A stretch of 64,000 bases of DNA from assembly GCF_965227725.1 (NCBI RefSeq), contig NZ_CBDDGH010000005.1:930001-994000 (forward strand), in the 5' to 3' direction. Each line of letters starts with the position of its first letter. Within the stretch, counting starts at the first letter, position 1. The translations under genes were made by a program, and so were the position numbers. The notes under the pieces are model-generated. The model did no database searches. It saw only the letters and a list, made by a program, of their open reading frames with translations, and was not told the DNA's origin. Shown here in pieces: positions 16,780-25,389 of this stretch. Origin of the DNA: Shimia sp965227725 (GTDB taxonomy: Bacteria; Pseudomonadota; Alphaproteobacteria; Rhodobacterales; Rhodobacteraceae).

Positions 16780-17673
16780 TCAAGCTTGCGCTTCCAGATG
16801 GGCCACCTCTTGCCGCATGCCTTCACAGAGCGCCTCAGAGAAGCGGTTGAGCCGCTCCAGCCGCCGATCATCCGCATGCCGTATGAGATAAAAGCTCCGG
16901 GTCAGGGAAATCTGATCCGGCAATATCTTCACCACACCCCGTGCTGAGGGAATGGCAAAGTCATGCACCACCCCGATGCCCGATCCCGTGCGCACCCAGT
17001 TGAACTGCACCGAGGCCGAGTTTGACGCAAGGCGCACCCGCTCCACACCCACCTCGCTGAGGTAGTCGAGCTCCTTGTCAAAAATCATGTCCGGAATATA
17101 GCCGGTCACCAGATGGTCTTTGAGGTCGGCCACCTCATTGATCTTGGGATGATTGCGCAGATACCAGCGCGCCGCCCCCAGATGCAGCTTGTAGTCAGTG
17201 ATCTTCTGAACCGTCAGTCGCCCGGCCGTGGGCGCACTTACGGCGACCACCAGATCGGCCTCACGGCGCGACAGGCTCACCACGCGAGGCAGCGCCACAA
17301 TCTGGATATCCAGATCCGGGTTGTCCTCCGCAATCCGCGCACAGACCTGCGGCAACAAAAAATTGGCCACACCGTCCGGGGCCCCGATACGGATCTGCCC
17401 GGACAGCCCTGTACTTTGCCCCACCATTTCCTCGGTGGCTTCCTGCAGGCTCTGCTCCACCCGAAGCGCGTGGCTCATCAGGCGCTGCCCTGCGTCCGTC
17501 AACGCATAGCCTGTTGGCGATTTCACAAACAGCGGTGCCTCAAACGCGGTTTCCAGCCGCGCCACACGCCGCCCCACCGTTGCCGGATCCACCTGTAGCC
17601 GCCGCCCGGCCGCCGAAAGGCTCTCTTCGCGCGCCACCGCCAGAAACACCCGCATGTCATCCCACTGAACCAT
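16780..17673 (-). CDS. LysR-family regulator divergent from mmsA, candidate regulator of valine catabolism
   Basis: A 297-residue LysR-type regulator. The winged HTH is N-terminal (WDDMRVFLAVAREESLSAAGRRL, core AAGRRLQVDPATVGRRVARLE) and an effector-binding domain follows. ATG at 17673; a longer in-frame start lies inside the divergent promoter region and is unlikely. Its start is 104 bases from the mmsA start on the other strand, the classic arrangement for a LysR gene and its target. The gap holds TTTTGCAAAA and TTGAACAGTTGT motifs that recur upstream of the acyl-CoA dehydrogenase operon. Regulation of valine breakdown is therefore a supported inference; the ligand is unknown. Confidence 0.9.
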   Translation of the reverse strand: MVQWDDMRVFLAVAREESLSAAGRRLQVDPATVGRRVARLETAFEAPLFVKSPTGYALTDAGQRLMSHALRVEQSLQEATEEMVGQSTGLSGQIRIGAPDGVANFLLPQVCARIAEDNPDLDIQIVALPRVVSLSRREADLVVAVSAPTAGRLTVQKITDYKLHLGAARWYLRNHPKINEVADLKDHLVTGYIPDMIFDKELDYLSEVGVERVRLASNSASVQFNWVRTGSGIGVVHDFAIPSARGVVKILPDQISLTRSFYLIRHADDRRLERLNRFSEALCEGMRQEVAHLEAQA

Positions 17674-17690
17674 CACCCTGTCCCCTCTGT

Positions 17691-17745
17691 ATTTTTGCAA
17701 AACAGTTTTGAACAGTTGTCTCTTTTCCACACATTTTTGCAAGCC
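17691..17745. promoter_or_regulatory. Candidate operator region between LysR gene and mmsA
   Basis: ATTTTTGCAAAAC (17691-17703) contains the perfect palindrome TTTTGCAAAA. A second ATTTTTGCAA starts at 17733, exactly 42 bases later, about four helical turns. TTGAACAGTTGT (17708-17719) lies between them. The first 13-mer and the 12-mer both recur at 21862-21966. Confidence 0.6.
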
Positions 17746-17777
17746 TATTGTGTCGCCAAAGTTCAATGGAGGATGCC

Positions 17778-19277
17778 ATGAAAGAGCTCACGCATTATAT
17801 CAACGGCGAACACGTCAAAGGGACATCCGGCCGCTTTGCCGATGTTTTCAACCCGGCAACAGGCGAAGTTCAGGCCAAAGTGCCGCTGGCCAACAAGGCG
17901 GAAATGGACGCCGCCGTGGCCGCCGCCGCCGCCGCGCAGCCTGCATGGGGCGCGGTCAACCCGCAGCGCCGCGCACGTGTGCTGATGAAGTTTGTGGACC
18001 TGCTGCACCGCGACATGGACAAGCTGGCCGAAGCGCTGTCCTCTGAGCACGGCAAGACCTTCCCGGACGCCAAAGGCGACATCCAGCGCGGTTTGGAAGT
18101 GGCGGAATACTGCATTTCCGCACCGCAGATGCTCAAAGGTGAATACACCGACGCCGCAGGCCCGGGCATCGACATCTACTCCATGCGCCAGCCGCTGGGC
18201 GTGACCGCGGGCATCACCCCGTTCAACTTCCCCGCCATGATCCCGATGTGGATGTTTGCCCCGGCCATCGCCTGCGGCAACGCCTTCATCCTGAAACCAT
18301 CTGAGCGCGACCCATCCGTGCCTCTGATGCTTGCCGAACTGCTCGAAGAAGCGGGTCTGCCAAAAGGCATCATTCAGGTGGTGAACGGCGACAAAGAAGC
18401 CGTCGACGCGATCCTCTATGATGACGTGATCCAATCTGTTGGCTTCGTGGGCTCCACCCCGATTGCCGAATACATCTACGGCACCGGCTGCGCACAAGGC
18501 AAACGTGTACAGTGCTTCGGCGGCGCCAAGAACCACATGATCATCATGCCCGACGCTGACATGGACCAAGCGGCAGATGCGCTGGTTGGTGCAGGCTACG
18601 GTGCGGCAGGCGAACGCTGCATGGCGATCTCCGTGGCCGTGCCTGTGGGCGAAGAGACCGCAGACAAGCTGCGCGACAAGCTGATCCCACGCATCGAAAA
18701 GCTCAAAATCGCGCCTTACACCGCCGGTGACGATGTGGACTACGGCCCGGTTGTGACCGCCGCCGCCAAAGAAAACATCCTGCGTCTGGTGCAATCCGGC
18801 GTGGATCAGGGCGCGGATCTGGTGGTTGATGGCCGCGACTTCAACCTGCAGGGCTATGAAGACGGCTTCTTTGTGGGGCCGCATCTTTTTGACAATGTCA
18901 CCAAAGACATGGACATCTACAAAACCGAGATCTTCGGCCCGGTCCTCTCCATGGTGCGCGCAAAATCCTATGAGGAAGCGCTGGGTCTGGCGATGGATCA
19001 CGAGTACGGCAACGGCACCGCGATCTTCACCCGTGACGGCGACGCCGCCCGTGACTTTGCCAACCGCGTGAACGTCGGCATGGTGGGTGTGAACGTGCCA
19101 ATCCCTGTGCCACTGGCTTACCACACCTTTGGTGGCTGGAAGAAATCCGCCTTTGGTGACCTGAACCAGCACGGCCCGGATGCGTTCAAATTCTACACCC
19201 GCACCAAAACCGTGACCTCCCGCTGGCCATCCGGCATCAAAGAAGGCGGCGAGTTCCACTTTAAGCAGATGGATTGA
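17778..19277 (+). CDS. mmsA: Methylmalonate-semialdehyde dehydrogenase (CoA-acylating)
   Basis: A 499-residue aldehyde dehydrogenase of the MmsA type, converting methylmalonate semialdehyde to propionyl-CoA with NAD+ and CoA at the end of valine degradation. Features include the N-terminal HYINGEHVKGTSGR, the NAD-binding ITPFNFPAMIPMWM, SVGFVGSTP, and the catalytic Cys in GYGAAGERCMAIS. GGWKKSAFGDLNQHG lies near the end. ATG at 17778 follows GGAGGA. It is divergent from a LysR gene and followed by a terminator. mmsB is about 5 kb downstream with other valine genes, so the pathway is split into two transcription units here. Confidence 0.96.
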   Translation: MKELTHYINGEHVKGTSGRFADVFNPATGEVQAKVPLANKAEMDAAVAAAAAAQPAWGAVNPQRRARVLMKFVDLLHRDMDKLAEALSSEHGKTFPDAKGDIQRGLEVAEYCISAPQMLKGEYTDAAGPGIDIYSMRQPLGVTAGITPFNFPAMIPMWMFAPAIACGNAFILKPSERDPSVPLMLAELLEEAGLPKGIIQVVNGDKEAVDAILYDDVIQSVGFVGSTPIAEYIYGTGCAQGKRVQCFGGAKNHMIIMPDADMDQAADALVGAGYGAAGERCMAISVAVPVGEETADKLRDKLIPRIEKLKIAPYTAGDDVDYGPVVTAAAKENILRLVQSGVDQGADLVVDGRDFNLQGYEDGFFVGPHLFDNVTKDMDIYKTEIFGPVLSMVRAKSYEEALGLAMDHEYGNGTAIFTRDGDAARDFANRVNVGMVGVNVPIPVPLAYHTFGGWKKSAFGDLNQHGPDAFKFYTRTKTVTSRWPSGIKEGGEFHFKQMD

Positions 19278-19307
19278 TCGAAAAACCAATCTGTGTTCAT
19301 CTACCGG

Positions 19308-19333
19308 AAGGGGCGGCTTGGCCGCCCCTTTTT
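19308..19333 (+). terminator. Intrinsic terminator after mmsA
   Basis: Arms AAGGGGCGGC and GCCGCCCCTT enclose a very short loop and are followed by TTT. The hairpin lies only about 22 bases before the start of the next gene, so that gene needs read-through or a promoter inside mmsA. Confidence 0.85.
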
Positions 19334-19354
19334 GGGGTCAAACATGGGGTGTGA

Positions 19355-19774
19355 ATGTCGGTCTCTTTCAAAATACTGTCCTCTCTGGGCGTGGTCTATG
19401 TACGCTATGAGGGCTTTGCCAATATGTCTGACACGCTGACCGCCTTTGCCGAATACGCCCAACATCCGGAGTTCCGCCCCGGCCAAAAACAACTGGTGGA
19501 TCTCACCCATCTCACCGGATGGGACGAAGACTTTCTCGAACTCATGAAAATTCAGGCCCAAAAGGCCGACGCCTTCACCGGCAACAACGCCCAGACCCTG
19601 ATCGTCTACCTCGCCCCCACACCCGCAGGCCAGAAACTCGCCCGCATCGCCCTGCGCAGCTGGGAGCCTTTCCCCGCCGTGGTGCCCATGGTGCAGGAAA
19701 AAGAGCAGCCCGCCCTGTCGATCCTTGGCCTGCCATATGACACGATCAACCAGCTGTTGAGCCGCGCTGTTTGA
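19355..19774 (+). CDS. Hypothetical protein, SpoIIAA/STAS-like appearance
   Basis: A 139-residue soluble protein. The sequence alternates strands and helices (VVYVRYEGFANMSDTLTAF, QLVDLTHLTGW, TLIVYLAPTPAG, SILGLP) in a manner reminiscent of SpoIIAA-like/STAS-like proteins, but I cannot assign it to a named family. ATG at 19355 with a weak GGGGTG before it. It lies between mmsA and a GGDEF-like gene on the same strand, only 22 bases after the mmsA terminator hairpin. Function unknown. Confidence 0.75.
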   Translation: MSVSFKILSSLGVVYVRYEGFANMSDTLTAFAEYAQHPEFRPGQKQLVDLTHLTGWDEDFLELMKIQAQKADAFTGNNAQTLIVYLAPTPAGQKLARIALRSWEPFPAVVPMVQEKEQPALSILGLPYDTINQLLSRAV

Positions 19775-19904
19775 GCGCCCGTCAGCTCTTAAACTTTTAG
19801 ACATTTTGTCCGTATTGGAGCGCCCATACCCCTGCGTTTTAAGGTGGCGTTAAACCCGCCACCTCAGTAGTGATCGCCAGTTCGTCACCACACGAAGAGT
19901 CCCT

Positions 19905-21851
19905 ATGGCGCGCGCGACACTCCCAAACCTCTCCACAGTCACAGCCTTCATTCAGGCGTTTCTGCTCTCTGCCCTCATGTTCAGCCTGCCCCAGTCCGCG
20001 CAGGCGCAAAACGCCGTTTCCGGCGCGCATTTTGATCTGAGAGAGCGTGACTTTCACGAAACGCCTTATGCGATGCTCAACGGCGACTGGTGGTTTGAAT
20101 TTGGCGCGCATCTGACACCGGAAGAGGCCCATGATGCTTTCATAGCAGACAATCTGGACGCCATTGCGGTGCCATCGGACTGGCGCGACACGCTCACTGA
20201 GGCCAACACCAACCCGTTCTCCCACGGCATCGCCACCTATCTCAGCCGCATCTCCCTGCCGGATGATCCCCACAACCATCTGATCCTCGTGTTGCCCCGC
20301 GTGGCCGACGCCTATGTGGTTTACTGGATCCCCGCGAATGATCCCGCGAACTGGCACGAACTTGGCGAAGATGGCACCCTCAGCGGCCCCATTGTGCCCG
20401 CCCACACCATGCGCGCCTACAGCCTCGAAGACTTTAGCGACGGCTACCTCATGGTACATGTGCGCAAAGAGCTGCAAAGCTACGGCGGCATTCTCCGCGC
20501 GCCTTATATCGCGCAATCCGGCGCGTATCAGAACTATCTGCAGATGCTGCGCCTCAGTGACGGCATGGTCATGGGCATCACGCTCTTTGTCTCCATCTTC
20601 AACCTGTTCCTGTTCCTGCTCTACCGCAAAGACCCGGCCACGCTGATCCTGGCGCTGGGTGGCTTCGCGCTGTTTTTGCGCGCGCTCACCATGACCGGCA
20701 CGCTGGAGATCATCCTTGGCATGAACCTGCGCAGCTTCCTGACACGGCTGGAAATCGCAGACGTCCTGCTCATTGCCTGGACCACCTACGCCATGCATCA
20801 GGCCCTGCTGTGGCGTCGCTTCAGCAATCTGAAAGGCCCGATCCTGATCGGTATGGTGGGCATGCTCGGCGCGGCCTTCATCTTCACTGCGCCTCTGCCG
20901 CAGGTCACCGAAGCCATCTCTCTGGTGCATCTCTATTGTTTCGCAACCTTTGTGCTGATCCTGGCCACCAGCGCCCGCGCCATCAGGCTCAAACAGCCGG
21001 ACGCATGGTTCTACTCCGTTGGTTGGCTTTTGCCGATGACTGCTGGTCTCCATGACATCTACAGCAGCAACCACTTTGGCGGCGTCTACCTCGCCAATCC
21101 GGCGTTTGTGATCTTCATCTCGGTCTACAGCTGGAAGGTCGGCCACCGCGTGATCACCGAACTCAACCGCGCGGAATTCCTGCGTCAGGCCCGCAAGAAC
21201 CTCACAGAGCTGCATCAAAACGCCATGGCCTCCGCGCGTCACGACCAGCTCACCGGCCTCTTGGACCGCCACGCCTTTGACGATGAGCTGCTACTGGCCT
21301 GGCAGGAGAAAGACAGCTGCGACGATGGCCTCTCTCTTGTGGTTTTGGAAATCGAGTCGTTTCAGGCCATCGCAGCCACCCACGGCCAAGAAGCCGCCGA
21401 CATGACCCTGCGCAGCGTTGCCGAGCTGCTCAGCCATTCACTGCTGCGCAAAACCGATCGGATCTGCCGCTACCAAGAGGCCTCTTTCATGTTTCTGTTG
21501 CCTTGCGCCAATGGCAGCAAAGCCCGAGAGATCGCCGAACAGGTGCGCCACCGCATAAAACTGCACGAAGTCACCCTCGACGCCGGTGTCCACCTGCGCC
21601 TGCAGGCCAGCTTTGGCCACGCCACAGCCGAGCCCAATGCCGAAGGCCACTGCCATCAGTTGGTCCAACAGGCCCAGCTGGCACTGGACCACGCCCAGAC
21701 CTGTGGCACTGGCATGATCGCGGGCTTTGATGCGCTGACCACCGCCCAGAAAGCGCGGCTGCACTACCGGCTGACCTCGCTCGAAGCCAACAGTGACATC
21801 GAGGCCGCACACGTCGAACAGCACAGCCAAAGCTGGACCAAGGCCAGCTAA
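19905..21851 (+). CDS. 7TM-DISM type membrane sensor with degenerate GGDEF domain
   Basis: A 648-residue membrane protein. A signal peptide (residues about 1-34, ending AQAQ) and a periplasmic beta-rich sensory domain (about 40-200) precede seven membrane segments (about 215-415), as in 7TMR-DISM receptors. A short coiled linker leads to a C-terminal diguanylate-cyclase-like domain (about 445-625) starting at the usual HDQLTGLLDRHAFDDEL. Where active enzymes have GG(D/E)EF, this protein has QEASF (about residues 524-528, in RYQEASFMFLLP), and the metal-binding Asp region is altered (LVVLEIESF). It should therefore not make cyclic di-GMP. It may act as a receptor or scaffold. Monocistronic. 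Confidence 0.85.
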   Translation: MARATLPNLSTVTAFIQAFLLSALMFSLPQSAQAQNAVSGAHFDLRERDFHETPYAMLNGDWWFEFGAHLTPEEAHDAFIADNLDAIAVPSDWRDTLTEANTNPFSHGIATYLSRISLPDDPHNHLILVLPRVADAYVVYWIPANDPANWHELGEDGTLSGPIVPAHTMRAYSLEDFSDGYLMVHVRKELQSYGGILRAPYIAQSGAYQNYLQMLRLSDGMVMGITLFVSIFNLFLFLLYRKDPATLILALGGFALFLRALTMTGTLEIILGMNLRSFLTRLEIADVLLIAWTTYAMHQALLWRRFSNLKGPILIGMVGMLGAAFIFTAPLPQVTEAISLVHLYCFATFVLILATSARAIRLKQPDAWFYSVGWLLPMTAGLHDIYSSNHFGGVYLANPAFVIFISVYSWKVGHRVITELNRAEFLRQARKNLTELHQNAMASARHDQLTGLLDRHAFDDELLLAWQEKDSCDDGLSLVVLEIESFQAIAATHGQEAADMTLRSVAELLSHSLLRKTDRICRYQEASFMFLLPCANGSKAREIAEQVRHRIKLHEVTLDAGVHLRLQASFGHATAEPNAEGHCHQLVQQAQLALDHAQTCGTGMIAGFDALTTAQKARLHYRLTSLEANSDIEAAHVEQHSQSWTKAS

Positions 21852-21861
21852 CACCCTCTGC

Positions 21862-21966
21862 ATTTTTGCAAAACCACTCTGCGTTTTCGCCGCGCAATCC
21901 TTGGTATTTTGCCGCTTTCTCCCTTTGCAATGCATCGGGATCGGTGTTAATTTAACAACTGTTCAA
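21862..21966. promoter_or_regulatory. Candidate operator region upstream of the acyl-CoA dehydrogenase operon
   Basis: ATTTTTGCAAAAC at 21862-21874 is identical to 17691-17703. ACAACTGTTCAA at 21955-21966 is the exact reverse complement of TTGAACAGTTGT at 17708-17719. Both lie between the preceding stop (21851) and the dehydrogenase start (22078). Confidence 0.6.
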
Positions 21967-22077
21967 TTCGCGGAGGGGAGGCCGCGAAGCGCGCAGCTTT
22001 TGGCGGCTTCGGTCTCTTCCAGCATCAGCACCGCATCCGGCGCACCCTGCGCCCGGGTTGTGACCAGAGGAAGAGAC

Positions 22078-23217
22078 ATGGATTTTGCACTGACCGAAGA
22101 ACAGACCCTGATCTTTGATATGGCCAAAGGCTTTGGCGAAGAGCACATCGCCCCTTTTGCCCAAGACTGGGAAGCCGCAGGCACCATCCCCAAAACCCTC
22201 TGGCCGCAAATTGCAGAGCTGGGTCTGGGCGGCATCTATGTGTCTGAGGCTTACGGCGGCTCCGGCCTCTCCCGCCTTGACGCCACACTGGTCTTTGAAG
22301 CCCTCGCCATGTCCTGCCCCTCCGTTGGCTCCTTCCTGTCGATCCACAACATGTGTGGCGGCATGATCGACAAATTCGGCTCTGAGGAGACCAAACAGAA
22401 ATGGCTGCCCGACCTCTGCGCCATGAACAAAGTCTTTTCCTATTGCCTGACGGAGCCCGGCTCAGGCTCTGACGCCTCCGCCCTCAAAACCCGCGCTGAA
22501 CGCAGCAACGAAGGTTATGTGCTCAACGGCACCAAAGCCTTCATCTCCGGCGGCTCCTATTCAGATGCTTACGTCTGCATGGTGCGCACCGGCGAGGACG
22601 GCCCCAAGGGCATCTCCACTGTGGTGGTTGAAGACGGCAGCGAAGGACTGTCCTTTGGCGCATTGGAAAAGAAAATGGGCTGGCTTGCCCAACCCACTTC
22701 TCAGGTACAGTTTGACGATTGCAAAGTGCCCGCCGACAATCTGATCGGCGAAGAAGGCAAAGGCTTCAGCTACGCCATGAACGGTCTGGACGGCGGCCGC
22801 CTCAACATCTCCGCCTCAGCCCTTGGCGGCGCGCAGAAAGCACTCGATATGACCGTGCAATACATGTCAGAGCGCAAAGCCTTCGGCAAATCCATCAACC
22901 AGTTTCAGGCGCTCCAGTTCCGTCTGGCTGAGTATGAAACCAAGCTTCAGGCCGCCCGCACCTTCCTGCGTCAAGCCGCATGGAAGCTCGACAACGGCGA
23001 CCACGAGGCCACCAAATTCTGCGCCATGGCCAAGCTCATGGTGACCGACGCTGCATTTGAAGTGGCCAACGGCTGTTTGCAACTGCACGGCGGCTACGGC
23101 TATCTCGCGGACTATGGCATCGAGAAAATCGTGCGCGACCTGCGCGTGCACCAGATTCTGGAAGGCACCAACGAAATCATGCGCCTGATCATTTCCCGCC
23201 AGATGATCGCGGCGTGA
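22078..23217 (+). CDS. Acyl-CoA dehydrogenase, probably isobutyryl-CoA dehydrogenase
   Basis: A 379-residue FAD enzyme that desaturates acyl-CoA, passing electrons to ETF. Family signatures: N-terminal DFALTEEQTLIFDMAKGF, CLTEPGSGSDAS, ISGGSYSDAY, and C-terminal LQLHGGYGYLADYGIEKIVRDLRVHQILEGTNEIMR including the catalytic Glu region (VHQILEGTNEIMR). ATG at 22078 follows AGAGGAAG. Its stop overlaps the region before a 3-hydroxyisobutyryl-CoA hydrolase gene, with mmsB next. That order makes isobutyryl-CoA the likely substrate and valine degradation the pathway. The operon is preceded by two motifs shared with the mmsA promoter. Confidence 0.92.
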   Translation: MDFALTEEQTLIFDMAKGFGEEHIAPFAQDWEAAGTIPKTLWPQIAELGLGGIYVSEAYGGSGLSRLDATLVFEALAMSCPSVGSFLSIHNMCGGMIDKFGSEETKQKWLPDLCAMNKVFSYCLTEPGSGSDASALKTRAERSNEGYVLNGTKAFISGGSYSDAYVCMVRTGEDGPKGISTVVVEDGSEGLSFGALEKKMGWLAQPTSQVQFDDCKVPADNLIGEEGKGFSYAMNGLDGGRLNISASALGGAQKALDMTVQYMSERKAFGKSINQFQALQFRLAEYETKLQAARTFLRQAAWKLDNGDHEATKFCAMAKLMVTDAAFEVANGCLQLHGGYGYLADYGIEKIVRDLRVHQILEGTNEIMRLIISRQMIAA

Positions 23218-23237
23218 CCCAAAGACGGAGCGCAGAC

Positions 23238-24269
23238 GTGTCTGACATCCACATCCGCAAGGCTGGCCAGACCGGCCGCATCACCTTCACCCGCACCAAA
23301 GCGCTCAATGCTATGTCTTATGACATGTGCCGCGCGATTGAGGCCGCGTTGGACACATGGCGCGCGGATGACGCGGTCAAGATGATCGTGATTGATGCGG
23401 AAGGCGACAAAGCCTTCTGCGCGGGCGGCGACATTGCCGAACTTTATGACACCGGCACCAAGGGCGATTTTGCCTTTGGCCAGACCTTCTGGGCCGATGA
23501 ATACCGCATGAACGCCAAGCTGTTTGAGTTCCCCAAGCCTGTGGCCAGCTTCATGCAGGGTTTCACCATGGGCGGCGGTGTGGGCGTCGGCTGTCACGGC
23601 TCCCACCGCATTGTGGGCGACAGCAGCCAGATTGCCATGCCCGAGGTTGGCATCGGCCTTGTCCCTGATGTGGGTGGCTCGCTCATTTTGGCGCAGGCCC
23701 CGGGGCGTCTGGGCGAATACCTCGGCCTCACCGCGGCCCGTCTGAGCGCGGCAGACGCAATCTACGCAGGTTTTGCCGATTACTACATCCCCGAAGACAG
23801 CTGGCCAGACCTCATCTCCCGGCTGGAAGAGACCGGCGATTGGGAGCTGATCGACGCCGCCGCACAGCCCGTGGCCTCCGGCCCGCTGAAACAACAGAGC
23901 GATCAGATCAACGCCCATTTCGGCGGCGAGCGCCTGAGCGACATTCTCACTTCACTGCAAGACAGTGACAGCGACTTTGCCAAAAACGCGCTCAAGAAAC
24001 TCTCGCGCAACTCTCCCATCGCCATGGGGGCGGCTCTTGAGATCATTCACCGCGTACGCGGCCTGCCTGAAATCCGCTTCGCGCTGGATCAGGAATACCG
24101 CTTCACCTTCCGCGCCATGGAAAATGGCGATTTTCTGGAGGGCATCCGCGCACAAATCATCGACAAAGACCGCAATCCGCAATGGAAATACACATTGCAA
24201 GCGCTCCCGCCCATGGCTGTCACCAATATGGTGCTGCCCCTTGGCGCGGATAAGCTGACGTTTGAATAA
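23238..24269 (+). CDS. 3-hydroxyisobutyryl-CoA hydrolase (enoyl-CoA hydratase/isomerase family)
   Basis: A 343-residue crotonase-fold enzyme of HIBCH length, hydrolysing 3-hydroxyisobutyryl-CoA to free 3-hydroxyisobutyrate and CoA. Seen in the sequence: TFTRTKALNAMSYDM, the CoA-binding CAGGDI (oxyanion loop), FMQGFTMGGGVGVGCHG (core MGGGVGVGCHG) and PEVGIGLVPDVGGS with the catalytic Glu. GTG at 23238 follows GACGGAGC; an earlier in-frame GTG at 23214 overlaps the preceding stop and lacks a ribosome site. Middle gene of the valine operon, 14 bases from mmsB. A simple enoyl-CoA hydratase would be about 260 residues, so the longer HIBCH assignment is preferred. Confidence 0.92.
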   Translation: MSDIHIRKAGQTGRITFTRTKALNAMSYDMCRAIEAALDTWRADDAVKMIVIDAEGDKAFCAGGDIAELYDTGTKGDFAFGQTFWADEYRMNAKLFEFPKPVASFMQGFTMGGGVGVGCHGSHRIVGDSSQIAMPEVGIGLVPDVGGSLILAQAPGRLGEYLGLTAARLSAADAIYAGFADYYIPEDSWPDLISRLEETGDWELIDAAAQPVASGPLKQQSDQINAHFGGERLSDILTSLQDSDSDFAKNALKKLSRNSPIAMGAALEIIHRVRGLPEIRFALDQEYRFTFRAMENGDFLEGIRAQIIDKDRNPQWKYTLQALPPMAVTNMVLPLGADKLTFE

Positions 24270-24283
24270 GGGAGGCAATCGCC

Positions 24284-25156
24284 ATGAAGATCGGATTTAT
24301 TGGACTTGGCAACATGGGCGGCCCCATGGCGGCCAATCTGGCCAAGGCAGGCCACGAGGTCACAGGCTTTGACATGGCAGATGTAGCCATCGAAGGCGTC
24401 ACCATGGCCCCTTCCGGAGCCGAGGCCGCTGCGGGCGCTGATATGGTCATCACCATGCTGCCCAATGGCGCGATCCTGCGCGCTGTGGCGGCGGAAATCA
24501 TCCCCGTGATGTCCCCAGGTGCAGGCTTTGTGGACTGCTCCACCGTGGATGTGGACAGCGCCCGTGCGGTCGCAGGCCACGCCGTTGCCGCTGGCCTCCT
24601 GCCCGTGGACGCGCCGGTGTCCGGCGGTGTTGGCGGCGCAGCCGGTGGCACGCTGACTTTCATGGCGGGCGGCTCCCAAGAGGCTTTCGCCAAGGCCGAT
24701 CCTCTGTTTGACATCATGGGGCAAAAGGCTGTGCATTGCGGCGACGCGGGCGCTGGTCAGGCCGCCAAGATCTGCAACAACATGATCCTGGGCGTGACCA
24801 TGATTGCCACCTGCGAAGCCTTTGCGCTGGCCGACAAGCTCGGGCTTGACCGTCAGTCGATGTTTGACGTGGTCTCCACCTCCTCGGGCTACAGCTGGAC
24901 CATGAATGCCTACTGCCCTGCCCCCGGCGTTGGCCCGCAATCACCGGCCGACAACGACTATCAGCCGGGCTTCGCCTCCGAGCTCATGCTCAAAGACCTT
25001 CGTCTGTCCCAACAGGCCGCGGAAAGCGCGGATGCAGACACGCCAATGGGGCAAGCCGCCGCCGCGCTTTATGAGCAGTTTGTGGAAAACGAAGGCGGCC
25101 TTGGCACCGATTTCTCCGCCATGCTGCCACGCTTTGAGAAACGCGGACGCGGTTAA
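24284..25156 (+). CDS. mmsB: 3-hydroxyisobutyrate dehydrogenase
   Basis: A 290-residue NAD-dependent beta-hydroxyacid dehydrogenase, oxidising 3-hydroxyisobutyrate to methylmalonate semialdehyde, the substrate of MmsA. The Rossmann motif GFIGLGNMGGPMAANL is at the N-terminus. The substrate-binding DAPVSGGVGGAAGGTL and the catalytic Lys in GAGQAAKICNNM follow. The C-terminal DFSAM is typical of HIBADH. ATG at 24284 with GGGAGG upstream. Third gene of the valine operon, closed by a terminator. Confidence 0.95.
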   Translation: MKIGFIGLGNMGGPMAANLAKAGHEVTGFDMADVAIEGVTMAPSGAEAAAGADMVITMLPNGAILRAVAAEIIPVMSPGAGFVDCSTVDVDSARAVAGHAVAAGLLPVDAPVSGGVGGAAGGTLTFMAGGSQEAFAKADPLFDIMGQKAVHCGDAGAGQAAKICNNMILGVTMIATCEAFALADKLGLDRQSMFDVVSTSSGYSWTMNAYCPAPGVGPQSPADNDYQPGFASELMLKDLRLSQQAAESADADTPMGQAAAALYEQFVENEGGLGTDFSAMLPRFEKRGRG

Positions 25157-25190
25157 CAAAGCGCCAGCACAGCGATCAGTCAAAGTTAAC

Positions 25191-25219
25191 AGCCGCGCCC
25201 CCAAAGGCGCGGCTTTTCT
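25191..25219 (+). terminator. Intrinsic terminator after mmsB
   Basis: AGCCGCGCC and GGCGCGGCT arms enclose CCCAAA and are followed by TTTTCTTATTTTT. Confidence 0.85.
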
Positions 25220-25389
25220 TATTTTTACAGGCCGTTTCTTGGTTACCAAATCCCGTGCCTGCCCCCAAAATTGGTTAATCTTTCCCTACCATTGCCCCTT
25301 TTGCGCCTTTTTTGACCGCATAGCTGTTGTTGCCGAAACGGAAACAAAAATCGCACGGCACAAGAGCAGACCGCTGAGAGGGGCATCAG

